DNA of 64,000 nucleotides from NCBI RefSeq assembly GCF_030815485.1, contig NZ_JAUSWV010000002.1, forward strand, positions 3,968,001 to 4,032,000. Reading direction: 5' to 3'. The notes under the pieces were generated by a model. That model did no database searches. It saw only the letters and a program-made list of their open reading frames with translations, and was not told where the DNA came from. The position numbers and the translations under genes are program-made. Position 1 is the stretch's first letter, and each line of letters starts with the position of its first letter. Positions 7,171-16,545 of the stretch are shown one piece after another. Source of the stretch: Streptomyces rishiriensis. Lineage in GTDB: Bacteria > Actinomycetota > Actinomycetes > Streptomycetales > Streptomycetaceae.

Positions 7171-8454
7171 ATGTCCGTCGCCGTCCTGAGACGTGCTGCC
7201 CGCGAGACCCTCTCCGGGCTGCCGCGAGAGTTCTGGTGGCTGTGGACCAGCACCCTCGTCAACCGGCTCGGCGGCTTCGTCGCCACCTTCATGGCGCTGT
7301 ACCTGACCCTCGACCGCGGCTACTCCGCCTCCTACGCCGGGCTCGTCGCCTCGCTGCTCGGGCTGGGCGGGGTCGTCTCGTCGCTCGCCGGCGGGGTCAT
7401 GGCGGACCGGCTCGGGCGGCGGCCCACCCTGCTCGTCGCGCAGACCTCGACCGCCGCCTCGGTGGCGCTGCTCGGGTTCGTGGAGCATCCCGTCGCCATC
7501 GCCGGCGTCGCCTTCCTGGTCGGCATGGCCTCGAACGCCTCCCGGCCGGCCGTGCAGGCGATGATGGCCGACATCGTGCGGCCCGAGGACCGGGTCCGCG
7601 CCTTCTCGCTCAACTACTGGGCCATCAACCTCGGCTTCGCCGTCTCCTCCATGGCTGCCGGGTTCATCGCCGAGGTCAGCTACCGCGCCGGGTTCCTGCT
7701 CGAGGCCGGGATGACCCTCGTCTGCGCGGTCGTCGTCTTCCTCAAGCTGCCCGAGTCCCGGCCCGAGCGGGAGGCCAAGGCGGTGCAGGAGGACGGCGTC
7801 GGGCTCGGCGCCGTGCTGCGGGACGGCCGGTTCATGAGCGTCGTCGGGCTGTCCTTCCTCGTCGCGCTCGTCTTCCAGCAGGGGGCCGTGGGGCTGCCCG
7901 TGGCGATGGGCGCGGCCGGGTTCACACCGGCCGACTACGGCCTGGCGATCGCCGTCAACGGTGTCCTCATCGTCGTGTTGCAGATTCCCGTGACCCGGTT
8001 CATCGAGCACCGGGATCCGCGGCGGCTGCTGGTCGTCTCCTCGGTGCTCGCGGGGTACGGCTTCGGGCTCACCGCCTTCGCCGGGTCGGTCGGCGTCTTC
8101 GCGCTCACCGTCTGCGTGTGGACCCTGGCGGAGATCGTCAACGCGCCGACCCAGACGGGGCTCGTCGTCCGCCTCTCCCCCACCCACGGGCGCGGGCGTT
8201 ACCAGGGCATGTACACGCTCTCCTGGGCCGTGGCCTCCCTGGTCGCCCCGGTGATGTCCGGCTTCGTGATCGACCGGTTCGGAGCGGAGTGGCTGTGGGG
8301 GATGTGCGCGGTCGTGGGGACGGCGGCGGGGGTCGGATACGCCGTGCTGATGCGGCGGCTTCCGGGGGAGGGCGACGTCCGGGGGCAGGTCGGGGGGACC
8401 GTCGCCGGCGGGACGGCCGGCGCCGCCGCCGAACCCGCGGCCAGCGCCGTCTGA
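7171..8454 (+). CDS. MFS transporter (drug-efflux type)
   Basis: Integral membrane transporter of 428 aa with about 12 predicted helices. The MFS motif A appears as GGVMADRLGRRPTL between helices 2 and 3. The second half starts near VLRDGRFMSVVGLSF, and a hydrophilic Gly/Ala tail closes the protein. The ATG at 7171 has a CGGGGGA ribosome site; in-frame upstream sequence covers the 15-bp repeats. Substrate unknown; the fold resembles the MdtH/YfmO efflux type. It is divergent from gpmA and apparently a single gene. Specific regulation could act through the tandem repeat. Confidence 0.88.
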   Translation: MSVAVLRRAARETLSGLPREFWWLWTSTLVNRLGGFVATFMALYLTLDRGYSASYAGLVASLLGLGGVVSSLAGGVMADRLGRRPTLLVAQTSTAASVALLGFVEHPVAIAGVAFLVGMASNASRPAVQAMMADIVRPEDRVRAFSLNYWAINLGFAVSSMAAGFIAEVSYRAGFLLEAGMTLVCAVVVFLKLPESRPEREAKAVQEDGVGLGAVLRDGRFMSVVGLSFLVALVFQQGAVGLPVAMGAAGFTPADYGLAIAVNGVLIVVLQIPVTRFIEHRDPRRLLVVSSVLAGYGFGLTAFAGSVGVFALTVCVWTLAEIVNAPTQTGLVVRLSPTHGRGRYQGMYTLSWAVASLVAPVMSGFVIDRFGAEWLWGMCAVVGTAAGVGYAVLMRRLPGEGDVRGQVGGTVAGGTAGAAAEPAASAV

Positions 8455-8581
8455 GCAGCGGGCACGGACGTCGGGAACCTGGGGGGCCAGGAGACCTGGG
8501 TGGCGCGGGGGCTTGGGCGGCGTAGGAACGCAGGGGGCCAGGGACCGAGGCGGCGTACGGATGCAGGGGGCGTAGGAAGTG

Positions 8582-9091
8582 TCAGGGGTGCATCCGCGCG
8601 CCCTTGAGCACCTTGTCCACCGCGTTTTTCGGTCCGTAGACCGCCAGGCCCACGACATCCAGGCCTGCCGTCGGCACGGCACGCACCGCCGCGCGGTTGT
8701 CGCGGTCGTGGCCGGTGGCGAAGAGGTCGCTCGTGAACACCGCGCGCGGGAGGGCCCGGGAGAGCACGCGCGCGTGAGCGGCGGCCAGCGTCTCCTTCGC
8801 GCCCTCGAAGATCAGCACCGGCTGGCGGAACATCGACAGGTACCCCACCCCGTCCGCGTCCTCGTACGGCTCCCCGATCACCTCGGGCACGGCCGTACCG
8901 AGGCCGCTGACCAGGAACGCGGTGACGTTGAGGCGCTGCCAGGTCTCCAGGTCCTCGCGCAGCAGGACGGCGATCTTCGTGTCGAAGCGGACGGGTCCCG
9001 CGGTCGGGCTCGTGCTCTCGGTCGGGCTCGTGCTCCGGGGTGCGCCCGTGCTCGGGACTGCGTCGGTGGTCGTGTTCGTGCTCGTGGTCAT
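8582..9091 (-). CDS. DUF2000 family protein
   Basis: A 169-aa protein with a Thr/Ser/Pro-rich N-terminus of about 35 residues, then a compact domain: RFDTKIAVLLREDLETWQRLN, a VSGLG segment, and a second half ending with VDKVLKGARMHP. This is the DUF2000 pattern (a peptidyl-tRNA-hydrolase-II-like fold, enzymatic role unproven). The ATG at 9091 gives this start; the frame stays open upstream across the AraC gene, but that is its antisense shadow. It is divergent from an AraC regulator, a pairing that often marks a regulated target. Confidence 0.8.
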   Translation of the reverse strand: MTTSTNTTTDAVPSTGAPRSTSPTESTSPTAGPVRFDTKIAVLLREDLETWQRLNVTAFLVSGLGTAVPEVIGEPYEDADGVGYLSMFRQPVLIFEGAKETLAAAHARVLSRALPRAVFTSDLFATGHDRDNRAAVRAVPTAGLDVVGLAVYGPKNAVDKVLKGARMHP

Positions 9092-9140
9092 GGGATGAGA
9101 CTGCCGATCGCCGTACGGCTTCGTCTTGTACGTTCTTTGC

Positions 9141-9953
9141 ATGGCAGCCCGGCAGGAAGTCTCCGCCTGGCGCCCGGCCGTCCCGGGCGTCGTGGAGGTC
9201 TTCCACGCCCACTTCACCGAGTACGCGTACCCGATGCACGTCCATGAGGCGTGGACGCTGCTGATCGTCGACGACGGCGCCGTACGGTACGACCTCGACC
9301 GGCACGAGCACGGCACCCCGCACGACACCGTGTCCCTGCTGCCGCCGCACGTGCCGCACAACGGCTCACCGGCGACCTCGGGCGGCTTCCGCAAGCGGGT
9401 CCTGTACCTGGACGCCGAGGTGCTCGGCGAAGAGCTCATCGGGGCCGCCGTCGACGCCCCGGACCTGCGTGATCCCGTGCTGCGCCGACGGGTCGGGCAG
9501 CTGCACTCCGCGCTCGCCCGGCCCGGCGACGAGCTGGAGGCCGACAGCCGGCTCACCCTCATCGGCGAGCGGTTGCGGACCCATCTGCGCGCGGGGCTGC
9601 GTACCGCCGCCGAGCGACGCGACCCGGACCTCGCGCGCCGCCTGCGCGAGCTGCTCGACGAACATGTCGTCGAGGGCCTGACACTGGACCAGGCCGCCGG
9701 GCTCGTGGGAGCCCATCCGGCCCATCTGGTAAGGGCGTTCAGCACGGCGTACGGCATCGCGCCGCACCAGTACCTCACCGCCCGCCGGGTCGACCTCGCC
9801 CGCCGGCTCCTGCTCGACGGGCGGCCGCCGGGTGACGTCGCGGCGGCGGCCGGCTTCTACGACCAGGCCCATCTCACCCGGCACTTCCGGAAGTTGGTCG
9901 GGGTCACGCCCGGGCGGTACGGGGATCGACGGAAGCCCTCCCGACCGTCCTGA
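9141..9953 (+). CDS. AraC-family transcriptional regulator
   Basis: A 270-aa regulator with an N-terminal cupin-type sensing domain (about 15-100, with the HVHEAWTLL and LLPPHVPHNG signatures) and two C-terminal helix-turn-helix units (about 165-265: LTLDQAAGLVGAHPAHLVRAF and GDVAAAAGFYDQAHLTRHF...GVTPGRY). The ATG at 9141 has no ribosome site, so the transcript may be leaderless. The 49-bp gap to the DUF2000 gene must hold both promoters; control of that gene is the simplest inference. Ligand unknown. Confidence 0.9.
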   Translation: MAARQEVSAWRPAVPGVVEVFHAHFTEYAYPMHVHEAWTLLIVDDGAVRYDLDRHEHGTPHDTVSLLPPHVPHNGSPATSGGFRKRVLYLDAEVLGEELIGAAVDAPDLRDPVLRRRVGQLHSALARPGDELEADSRLTLIGERLRTHLRAGLRTAAERRDPDLARRLRELLDEHVVEGLTLDQAAGLVGAHPAHLVRAFSTAYGIAPHQYLTARRVDLARRLLLDGRPPGDVAAAAGFYDQAHLTRHFRKLVGVTPGRYGDRRKPSRPS

Positions 9954-10025
9954 CCGCTCTTGCCTTCGTGACCTTCGTGACCTTCCTGGCTGGGCCTTCT
10001 GACCTTCCTGACCGTGTCTTCGGGG

Positions 10026-10529
10026 TCAGTCGGCCGGGCGTTGCGTCAGATGGGCGAACGCGTCCAGGTTGCGCGTCGGTTCGCCGCGCGAGACGCGCCA
10101 CGCGTACTCCTTGCGGATGGCGCTCGCGAAACCCAGCTCCAGAAGCGTGTTGAAGGCGCCGTCGGCGGCCTCCAGGACCTGGCCCATGAGGCGGTCGATC
10201 TCGTCGGCGGTGACCGAGGCGAGGGGCAGGCGCGCGGTGACGTAGACGTCGCCGAGCCGGTCGACGGCGTAACTCACCCCGTACAGCTTGAGGTTGCGCT
10301 CCAGGAGCCAGCGGTGGACGCCGGGCTCGTTCTCGTCGGGGTGCCGGACGACGAAGGCGTTCAGCGAGAGGGAGTGGCGGCCGACGATGAGGGAGACGGT
10401 CGTCTTGAGTTTGCGGGTGCCGGGGAGCTGGACCACGTAGTTGCCGGGCGCCGGGCTCTCCCACTCCAGCTCCGCGTCCTTCAGGAAATCCTCGATGACC
10501 TGTGCGGCCGTCTTCTCCACGTCACCCAT
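10026..10529 (-). CDS. YbjN-domain protein
   Basis: A 167-aa cytoplasmic protein of the YbjN family (type III secretion chaperone-like fold). It has an amphipathic N-terminus (AAQVIEDFLKDAELEWE), a central β-sheet pattern and VHRWLLERNLKLYGVSYAVD. Its start lies inside the end of mshA (8-nt overlap), so translation is coupled. Mycobacteria carry a homologue beside mshA (Rv0487), which suggests a conserved but unproven link with mycothiol or redox homeostasis. The 70 bp downstream (9954-10025) contains short CCTTCGTGA/CCTTCCTGA repeats. Confidence 0.85.
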   Translation of the reverse strand: MGDVEKTAAQVIEDFLKDAELEWESPAPGNYVVQLPGTRKLKTTVSLIVGRHSLSLNAFVVRHPDENEPGVHRWLLERNLKLYGVSYAVDRLGDVYVTARLPLASVTADEIDRLMGQVLEAADGAFNTLLELGFASAIRKEYAWRVSRGEPTRNLDAFAHLTQRPAD

Positions 10530-11859
10530 GCTCGGAGCGTACGCGACGGCGGTGGGACTGGGTCGCGGCCGCGTAGACGTCGGCGGTGGCGGCGGCCGCC
10601 GTGTCCCAGCCGAAGCACTGGGCGTGTGCGGTGGCAGCCGCGCCCATCCGGTCGGTGAGGTCGGGGGCGTCGGCGAAACGGGCGAGCACGCGCGCGTAGG
10701 CGGCCGGGTCGTGGCCCTGCACCAGGAAGCCCGTCTCGCCGTCCCGCACGGCCACCGGGAGCCCGCCGACGGACGCGGCGAGCACGGGGGTGCCGGCCGC
10801 CTGCGCCTCTATGGCGACCAGCCCGAAGGACTCGCTGTAGGAGGGCACGACCAGCAGGGACGCGGCCCGGAACCAGTCCGCGAGCTGATCCTGGCCGACC
10901 GGCGGACGGAACCGTACGACGTCCGCGACACCGAGCCGCGCGGCCAGCTTCTGCAGTCGCTCCGGCTTGGCGAGGCCGCTGCCGCTGGGGCCGCCGACGA
11001 CCGGGACGACGATGCGGGAGCGCAATTCGGGGCGCTCGTCGAGCAGGACGGCCACCGCGCGCACCAGCACGTCCGGGGCCTTCAGGGGCTGGATGCGGCC
11101 CGCGAAGAGGGGGACCAGGGCGTCCTGGGGCAGGCCCAGACGGGCGCGGGCGGCGGCCCGGCCGTCCGCCGGGGAGAAGCGGTCGAGGTTGACGCCGGGG
11201 TGCACCACGGCGACCTTGCCGGGGCCGGCGTGGTAGTGCCGTACGAGTTCGTCGGCCTCCTCCGCCGTGTTGGCGATGAGGCGGTCGGCGGCGGCGACGA
11301 TCTGGGTCTCGCCGATGACGCGCGCGGCGGGCTCGGGGGTGTCGCCGTCGGCCAGGTTGGCGTTCTTGACCTTGGCCATGGTGTGCATGGCGTGCACCAG
11401 GGGGGCGCCCCAGCGCTGGGCGGCCAGCCAGCCGACGTGGCCGGAGAGCCAGTAGTGTGAGTGCACGAGGTCGTAGTAGCCGGGGCGGTGACCGGCCCAG
11501 GCCTGCATGACACCGTGCGTGAAGGCGCACAGCTGGGCCGGGAGGTCTTCCTTGGCGAGGCCCTCGTAGGGGCCGGCGTCGATGTGCCGGACGAGGACGC
11601 CGGGGGCCAGCTCGACGGTCGGCGGGAGGCCGCCGGTGGTCGCGCGCGTGAAGATCTCGACCTCGATGTTGATCGCGGCGAGGCGCTGCGCCAGCTCGAC
11701 GATGTAGACGTTCATGCCGCCCGCGTCGCCGGTGCCGGGCTGGTGGAGCGGAGAGGTGTGCACGGAGAGCATCGCGACGCGGCGGGGGCGGCGGTGGAGC
11801 CTGAGCCGCGGGGGTGCCGCCGTAGAGCGACGCCCGAGCCTGTTGGTGTACTGGCTCAC
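10522..11859 (-). CDS. mshA: Mycothiol glycosyltransferase MshA
   Basis: GT4-family retaining glycosyltransferase that joins GlcNAc from UDP-GlcNAc to inositol-3-phosphate, the first mycothiol step. 445 aa. Visible features: the N-terminal donor/acceptor loop PGTGDAGGMNVYI, HSHYWLSG, and the C-terminal EX7E motif ESFGLVAIE. The start is GTG at 11859, which has a strong AAGGAGGAAC ribosome site; the frame extends to 11982 without support. About 28 basic residues precede the conserved domain. Translationally coupled to the ybjN-type gene downstream. Confidence 0.95.
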   Translation of the reverse strand: MSQYTNRLGRRSTAAPPRLRLHRRPRRVAMLSVHTSPLHQPGTGDAGGMNVYIVELAQRLAAINIEVEIFTRATTGGLPPTVELAPGVLVRHIDAGPYEGLAKEDLPAQLCAFTHGVMQAWAGHRPGYYDLVHSHYWLSGHVGWLAAQRWGAPLVHAMHTMAKVKNANLADGDTPEPAARVIGETQIVAAADRLIANTAEEADELVRHYHAGPGKVAVVHPGVNLDRFSPADGRAAARARLGLPQDALVPLFAGRIQPLKAPDVLVRAVAVLLDERPELRSRIVVPVVGGPSGSGLAKPERLQKLAARLGVADVVRFRPPVGQDQLADWFRAASLLVVPSYSESFGLVAIEAQAAGTPVLAASVGGLPVAVRDGETGFLVQGHDPAAYARVLARFADAPDLTDRMGAAATAHAQCFGWDTAAAATADVYAAATQSHRRRVRSEHG

Positions 11860-12250
11860 GGGGCGTTCCTCCTTGCTGCGGGCATGCCGGAATAAGGGTG
11901 TGGGGCCCTCCAAGGTGCTGCAACACCGGAAGAAGGCGCTCCCATTCCGTGCGGATTTCGGAAGGGAGCGGTTTTTGCACACTCATTACCCCCTATCGCT
12001 CAACCGTTCGACACGGAAGCGCGTCGCCGACGCCGGGCTGCTCTCACCTTCCCCCTTGCCCCTTGCACTCGCGCCCGCCGCCCCCTACCTCCCCGACCCT
12101 GGGTCCACCTCCCCGACCCGGGGGTCCGGCGCCCCCGGACCCCCGCTGTCGGCCCGAAAGTGCCTCGTCCTCACGCGGGGCACGGGCTCTCCGCGGACCG
12201 GCCGAGTGGACGGGCCGACCCTGCGGACCGGCCGATACGTGGCGCCGCAC
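11860..12250. other. Intergenic region between mshA and methyltransferase gene
   Basis: About 390 bp with no supported gene. It should contain the leftward mshA promoter; an AT-richer patch lies at 11970-12010. The right half is Pro-codon-like CCC/CCG runs. No terminator or clear inverted repeat was found. Confidence 0.4.
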
Positions 12251-12263
12251 TACCCTCGTAGGC
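12251..12263 (+). promoter_or_regulatory. Leaderless promoter -10 element
   Basis: TACCCT at 12251-12256 lies 7 nt before the ATG at 12264, the spacing of a leaderless transcript. The 18 bases running through this start codon match those at mshD (57003-57018) at all but one position in the spacer. Confidence 0.6.
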
Positions 12264-13088
12264 ATGACATCCCGGGCACCCGCCCGCCCCGTGGGCACGG
12301 TCACGCGCGGGACGACGAACCCCAACCGGCTGCGCCGTATGGACCGCTGGATCGCCGCGACGCACGGCGCGGAGCTGCGCCGCGCCGCCGAGCCGCTCGC
12401 CGTCGACCTCGGGTACGGGGCGGCGCCCTGGACGGCCGTCGAGTTGCTGCGGCGGCTGCGTTCCGTCGCTCCACGCGCGCGTGTCGTGGGCGTCGAGATC
12501 GAACCGGCGCGGGTGGCTGCCGCCAAGCCCTACGAGCGTGAGGGACTGGATTTCCGGCACGGCGGGTTCGAGATCCCGGTGCCCCGGCGGCCACACCTCG
12601 TACGGGCCGCGAACGTGCTGCGGCAGTACGACGAGGACGAGGTCGCCGCCGTCTGGCAGCGGCTGTGCGCGCGGCTCGCGCCCGCCGACCCTGCGGCCGC
12701 GTCCCGGGGCGGCCTGCTCGTGGAAGGAACCTGCGACGAGATCGGACGACGGCACGTGTGGGTCGCGCTCGGGCCGGAAGGGCCGCGCACGGTCACGTTC
12801 GCGACCCGGCTGGGGTCGCTGGAGCGGCCCTCGGACCTGGCGGAGCGACTGCCCAAGGCGCTGATCCACCGCAACGTCCCGGGTGAACCGGTGCACGCGT
12901 TCCTGCGCGACTTCGACCGCGCCTGGGCGGCCGCCGCGCCCTACGCGTCGTACGGCGCCCGTCAGCGGTGGATCCGCGCGGTACGGGAGCTGACGGCCGA
13001 CTGGCCGGTCACGGACGGGCCGGCGCGGTGGCGGCAGGGGGAAGTGACGGTGCGGTGGGGAGCGTTGGCACCCCGGGCCGGAGCATGA
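12264..13088 (+). CDS. Class I SAM-dependent methyltransferase-like protein
   Basis: A 274-aa cytoplasmic protein. The SAM-binding motif I appears as LAVDLGYGAAPWTAVEL, with an acidic residue ending the next strand (VVGVEIEPARV). A later motif HLVRAANVLRQYDEDEVAAVWQ replaces the usual motif IV, and GGLLVEGTCDEIGRRHVWVAL follows. Substrate unknown. No ribosome site; the promoter position implies leaderless expression. It is divergent from mshA across 400 bp and is conserved next to mshA in Streptomyces, to my recollection. Confidence 0.82.
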   Translation: MTSRAPARPVGTVTRGTTNPNRLRRMDRWIAATHGAELRRAAEPLAVDLGYGAAPWTAVELLRRLRSVAPRARVVGVEIEPARVAAAKPYEREGLDFRHGGFEIPVPRRPHLVRAANVLRQYDEDEVAAVWQRLCARLAPADPAAASRGGLLVEGTCDEIGRRHVWVALGPEGPRTVTFATRLGSLERPSDLAERLPKALIHRNVPGEPVHAFLRDFDRAWAAAAPYASYGARQRWIRAVRELTADWPVTDGPARWRQGEVTVRWGALAPRAGA

Positions 13089-13119
13089 ACTGAACCCGTT
13101 CCGACCGCGGACACCGGGA

Positions 13120-13161
13120 ACGATCTCCATGAGTCGTTCGTCACACTGACGGGGAGATCGT
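13120..13161. repeat. Inverted repeat upstream of NlpC/P60 gene
   Basis: ACGATCTCC (13120-13128) pairs with GGAGATCGT (13153-13161) across 24 nt. It may end the methyltransferase transcript or act as an operator. No c-di-AMP riboswitch, known upstream of some Streptomyces peptidase genes of this kind, was recognised between here and 13313. Confidence 0.4.
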
Positions 13162-13313
13162 CATGGCGGGGTGGCGAAGAGGGGAAGGACTGCTTCGGTC
13201 GCTGTGCCGCAGCGGCGTTCCGTCGTCACCTCTGTCGTTTTCGGCCGTGACGTGGCACGATCCCCCGGGCACCATATGTTACTGACGGTTAATCAGGCGT
13301 TGGGGGACGGGAT

Positions 13314-14405
13314 ATGGGAACGGGCAAGCGCGGTCTGCTCGCGGCTGCTGTGACGGTGGTCTGCGCGGTCACCGTGCTGGGCGCGCCCGGCACCGCGTTC
13401 GCAAGCCCGAGCCCCACACCGTCACCTTCGGCGAGTTCCACGACCCCGCCGCTGCCCTCCACCGCGTCCAACAAGGACCTCGAGGCCGTCCGCACCAAGC
13501 TCGAAGCGCTCTATCACGACGCCGCGGTCGCCACCGACGCCTACAACGCGGCCGAGGAGGCGGCGAAGAAGCAGTCGGCGGAGATCGTCGAGCTGGCCAA
13601 GAAGATCGTCGCGGGCCAGGAGATGCTGGACGACCTCAAGGACCGCGCGGGTGCCGCGGCCCGCGCCCAGTACCGCACGGGCGGTCTTCCGGACGAGGCG
13701 CAGTTGATGCTGACCGACGACCCGTCGGAGTTCCTCGACGGCGCGGGCCGGGTGCTCCAGGGCCAGCGCGCGACCAAGGGCCTGATCGGCGAACTCACCC
13801 GTACGCAGCAGGACTTGGAGCAGTACTCCCAGGACGCCTCCACCCAGTGGCAGAAGCTGGAGGCGGGCCGCAAGACGAAGGCCGCGGCCCAGAAGAGGAT
13901 CGAGAAGCAGATCGCGGCGGCCGAGCAGCTCCAGTCCCGGCTCGAGAAGAAGGAGAAGGAGCGCCTCGAACAACTGGAGGCGCAGGTCGCGCAGGAGGCA
14001 CAGACCGCCTGGCTGGGCACCGGCGTCCTCGACGAGATCAACAGCGCGGCGTCCGTCCAGGGCAAGAAGGCCGTGCAGTTCGCCACCGCCCAGATCGACA
14101 AGCCGTATGTGTGGGGTGCGGAGGGCCCGGACAGCTTCGACTGCTCCGGACTGACCTCCGAGGCCTGGCGGAGCGCCGGGCAGGCGATACCCCGCACCTC
14201 ACAGGAGCAGTGGAAGCAGTTGCCGCACATCGCCGTCGGGGACATGCGCCCCGGCGACCTGATCATCTACTTCGCCGACGCCAGCCACGTCGCGTTGTAC
14301 GTGGGCGACGGCGCGATCATCCACGCTCCGCGTCCGGGCCGCACGGTCACGCTCGCGGGAGCGGGCTCGATGCCGATACTCGGGGTGGTCCGGCCGGACG
14401 CGTGA
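13314..14405 (+). CDS. Secreted NlpC/P60 peptidoglycan endopeptidase
   Basis: A 363-aa secreted cell-wall hydrolase. The signal peptide (about 1-30) ends TAFASP; a Pro/Ser linker and a long coiled coil (about 50-240) follow, then the NlpC/P60 domain (about 250-363). Catalytic residues are the Cys in SFDCSGLTSEAW, the His in DASHVALYVG and a later His in IIHAPRPG. It probably cuts stem peptides, as RipA and CwlO types do, with the coiled coil as an inhibitory or activator-binding arm. ATG at 13314 with GGGGGACGGG upstream. Transcribed alone. Confidence 0.92.
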   Translation: MGTGKRGLLAAAVTVVCAVTVLGAPGTAFASPSPTPSPSASSTTPPLPSTASNKDLEAVRTKLEALYHDAAVATDAYNAAEEAAKKQSAEIVELAKKIVAGQEMLDDLKDRAGAAARAQYRTGGLPDEAQLMLTDDPSEFLDGAGRVLQGQRATKGLIGELTRTQQDLEQYSQDASTQWQKLEAGRKTKAAAQKRIEKQIAAAEQLQSRLEKKEKERLEQLEAQVAQEAQTAWLGTGVLDEINSAASVQGKKAVQFATAQIDKPYVWGAEGPDSFDCSGLTSEAWRSAGQAIPRTSQEQWKQLPHIAVGDMRPGDLIIYFADASHVALYVGDGAIIHAPRPGRTVTLAGAGSMPILGVVRPDA

Positions 14406-14686
14406 GGCCCGGCGGCCGGGCGGTCCCCCGGGACGCCGTCCCGCACGTGACCCAGGCCACCTCCGCCCTGCCGCCAAACCCCGCGCGGACGTGACGTTCG
14501 TCATCCCCGCACCACACCCGCCCTGCCCAAATGCGGTACAGAACGCGGCATATGACAGTGGCCAGAGATCAAGCGGCCTGCCTCACACCATTCCGTTGCG
14601 GCGCCTTCTGCCGCTATGGTCCCCGTCGGTGGGTCGAGGTCCCTCGTCCCCGCCAGCCCTCGGGGGGAGGGAAGGAACTCAAGACG

Positions 14687-16129
14687 ATGCCCGTACCCGT
14701 ACCGCGGCAGAGAGCGATCCCGGCCGTGGAGAGCGGTCAGGCGCAGGCCGCGCCCATGGTCGGCGGCCCCTCCAGGGAAGAAACCGTTCGCAACGAGGCG
14801 ACCACGGCCGAGAACCGCAACGACACCACGCACGACCACGGCGCGCAGCACACCGCGCTGAACGCGACGCCCGCCGACGGCGTCCCCCAAGGCGTGAACC
14901 CGACCAGCAGCGCAGGCACGACCAGCGTGAGCGCCACCGGTGGGGGCAGTGCCCACACCACTCTCACCCTGCTGCTGATCGAGGACGACCCCACGGCCGC
15001 GCCGATCGTCCACGACCTGCTGGACGCGGACGGCAAGCCGATCCGGGTCCGCACCGCCCGCAACCTCACCGAGGCCGAGCGGCTGCTGACCCATGACGTC
15101 CACTGCATCCTGCTGGACCTGGCACTGCCGGCGCCCGGCAAGGCGGCCGAGTCGGACGACGAGCTCGCCGTCCTGCGGCACGTGCTCCGGCTCGCGCCCC
15201 GGCACGCCGTGCTGGCGCTCACCGCGTCCGGCGACGCCGAGCGCGGCGCCCAGGCGGTACGCGTGGGCGCCCAGGACTACCTCTACAAGGACGAGCTGGA
15301 CGGTCGGCTGCTGAGCCGCGCGATCCGCTACGCGGTGGAGCGGAAACGTTCCGACACGGCCGAGCGGCGGCTCGCCGAGGGCAAGCTGCGCGCGCAGGAG
15401 AACGCCCGCCTGGAGCGGGGCCTGCTGCCCACGCCGCTGCTGGAGGGCTCCCCGCTGCGCTTCGCCGCCCGCTACCGCCCCGGCCGCTCGCGCGCGCTGC
15501 TCGGCGGCGACTTCTACGACACCGTCCGCACGCCCGACGGCACCGTGCACGCCATGATCGGCGACGTCTGCGGGCACGGCCCGGACGAGGCGGCGCTCGG
15601 CGTCGAGCTGCGCATCGCCTGGCGGGCGCTGACGCTGGCGGGCCTGTGCGGTGACGAACTGCTGAACACGCTCCAGCAGGTGCTGGAGCACGAGCGCGAC
15701 GACGACGAGATCTTCGCGACGCTGTGCACGGTGGACATCGCGCCCGACGGCCGCCGGGCGGGCCTGTGCCTGGCCGGCCACCCCGCGCCGCTGATCGCCC
15801 GCCCGGATCGGCCCGCACGCCTGCTGCCGTTCGACAACAACGGCCCCGCCCTCGGTCTGCTGCCGGGCGCCCGCTGGCCGCGGATGCAGGTCGAGCTGGG
15901 CGCCGAGTGGAGCCTGATGCTGTACACCGACGGCCTCATCGAGGGCCGGATCGGCGAGGGCCGGGAACGGCTCGGCCAGGACGGCATGGTGGAGATGATC
16001 CGCCGCCAGCTCTCCGAGGGACTGAGCGGCGAGGCGCTGCTGCGGGCCGCGGTGAACGAGGTGCGCGAGCTCAACGGCGGCGAACTGACGGACGACGTGG
16101 CCCTGGTCCTGCTGGACCGGGTCCCGTAA
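14687..16129 (+). CDS. Receiver-PP2C phosphatase (RsbU/RssB-like)
   Basis: A 480-aa cytoplasmic signalling protein. Residues 1-90 are disordered. A receiver domain (about 93-215) has acidic LLLIEDDPTA, phospho-acceptor D144 in ILLDLALPAP and a lysine in YLYKDELDG. A short linker helix precedes a SpoIIE/PP2C phosphatase domain (about 245-480) with metal motifs GGDFYD, GDVCGHG, TDGLIEGR and TDDVALV. Such proteins dephosphorylate anti-sigma antagonists in partner-switching; its partner is not in the window. ATG at 14687 follows GGGAGGGAAGGAAC. The frame is open to 14531 but without a ribosome site. Confidence 0.9.
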   Translation: MPVPVPRQRAIPAVESGQAQAAPMVGGPSREETVRNEATTAENRNDTTHDHGAQHTALNATPADGVPQGVNPTSSAGTTSVSATGGGSAHTTLTLLLIEDDPTAAPIVHDLLDADGKPIRVRTARNLTEAERLLTHDVHCILLDLALPAPGKAAESDDELAVLRHVLRLAPRHAVLALTASGDAERGAQAVRVGAQDYLYKDELDGRLLSRAIRYAVERKRSDTAERRLAEGKLRAQENARLERGLLPTPLLEGSPLRFAARYRPGRSRALLGGDFYDTVRTPDGTVHAMIGDVCGHGPDEAALGVELRIAWRALTLAGLCGDELLNTLQQVLEHERDDDEIFATLCTVDIAPDGRRAGLCLAGHPAPLIARPDRPARLLPFDNNGPALGLLPGARWPRMQVELGAEWSLMLYTDGLIEGRIGEGRERLGQDGMVEMIRRQLSEGLSGEALLRAAVNEVRELNGGELTDDVALVLLDRVP

Positions 16130-16144
16130 CCCGACACCGCTCAT

Positions 16145-16445
16145 CCACCACCGGTCGTCCTACGCGGTCACGCGCCACGACCTGTCCGACGCGGTCACGC
16201 GCCACGGGTCGTCCGACAACGGTCACGCGTCACGGGTTTGTCCGGCACCGACCCCGCGCGACGGGGTGTCCGGCACCGATCACGCGCCACCGGTCGTCCG
16301 ACGACGGTCACTCGCCACCGGTCACGCGCCACGGCCTGTCCGACGCGGTCACGCGCCGCCGATCGTCCAACACCGGTCACGCGCAACGGGTTTCCCGGCA
16401 CCGATCACGCGCCACCGGTCGTCCGGCGCCGATCTCCCGCCGCCC
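16145..16445. repeat. 28-bp degenerate tandem repeat array
   Basis: About ten copies of a 27-29-bp unit that starts CACGCGCCAC and continues with GGTCGTCCGRC then RCGGT. Full units run 16169-16433; partial units flank them. One copy is cut to 14 bp. Unit length is not a multiple of three, there are no unique spacers, and frames across it are not conserved, so it is neither coding nor CRISPR. It fills most of the 416-bp gap between the phosphatase gene and the DUF2516 gene. Confidence 0.8.
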
Positions 16446-16545
16446 GGAACCCGCGCGGCTGAGTCAGGTGGCCGAGCCGTCCACGTGCGGCGCCCCCGGC
16501 CCCCGGGTGGGGGCTGCGGGGGCGCGGGAGGTGTTTCCGGGGTGG

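Noticed and set aside
13163..13282. 40-codon frame upstream of the NlpC/P60 gene
   Set aside because: It has a ribosome-site-like GGGGAG, but third-position GC is too low for this genome.
16145..16445. Possible CRISPR array
   Set aside because: Units are contiguous and degenerate, with no unique spacers and no cas genes.
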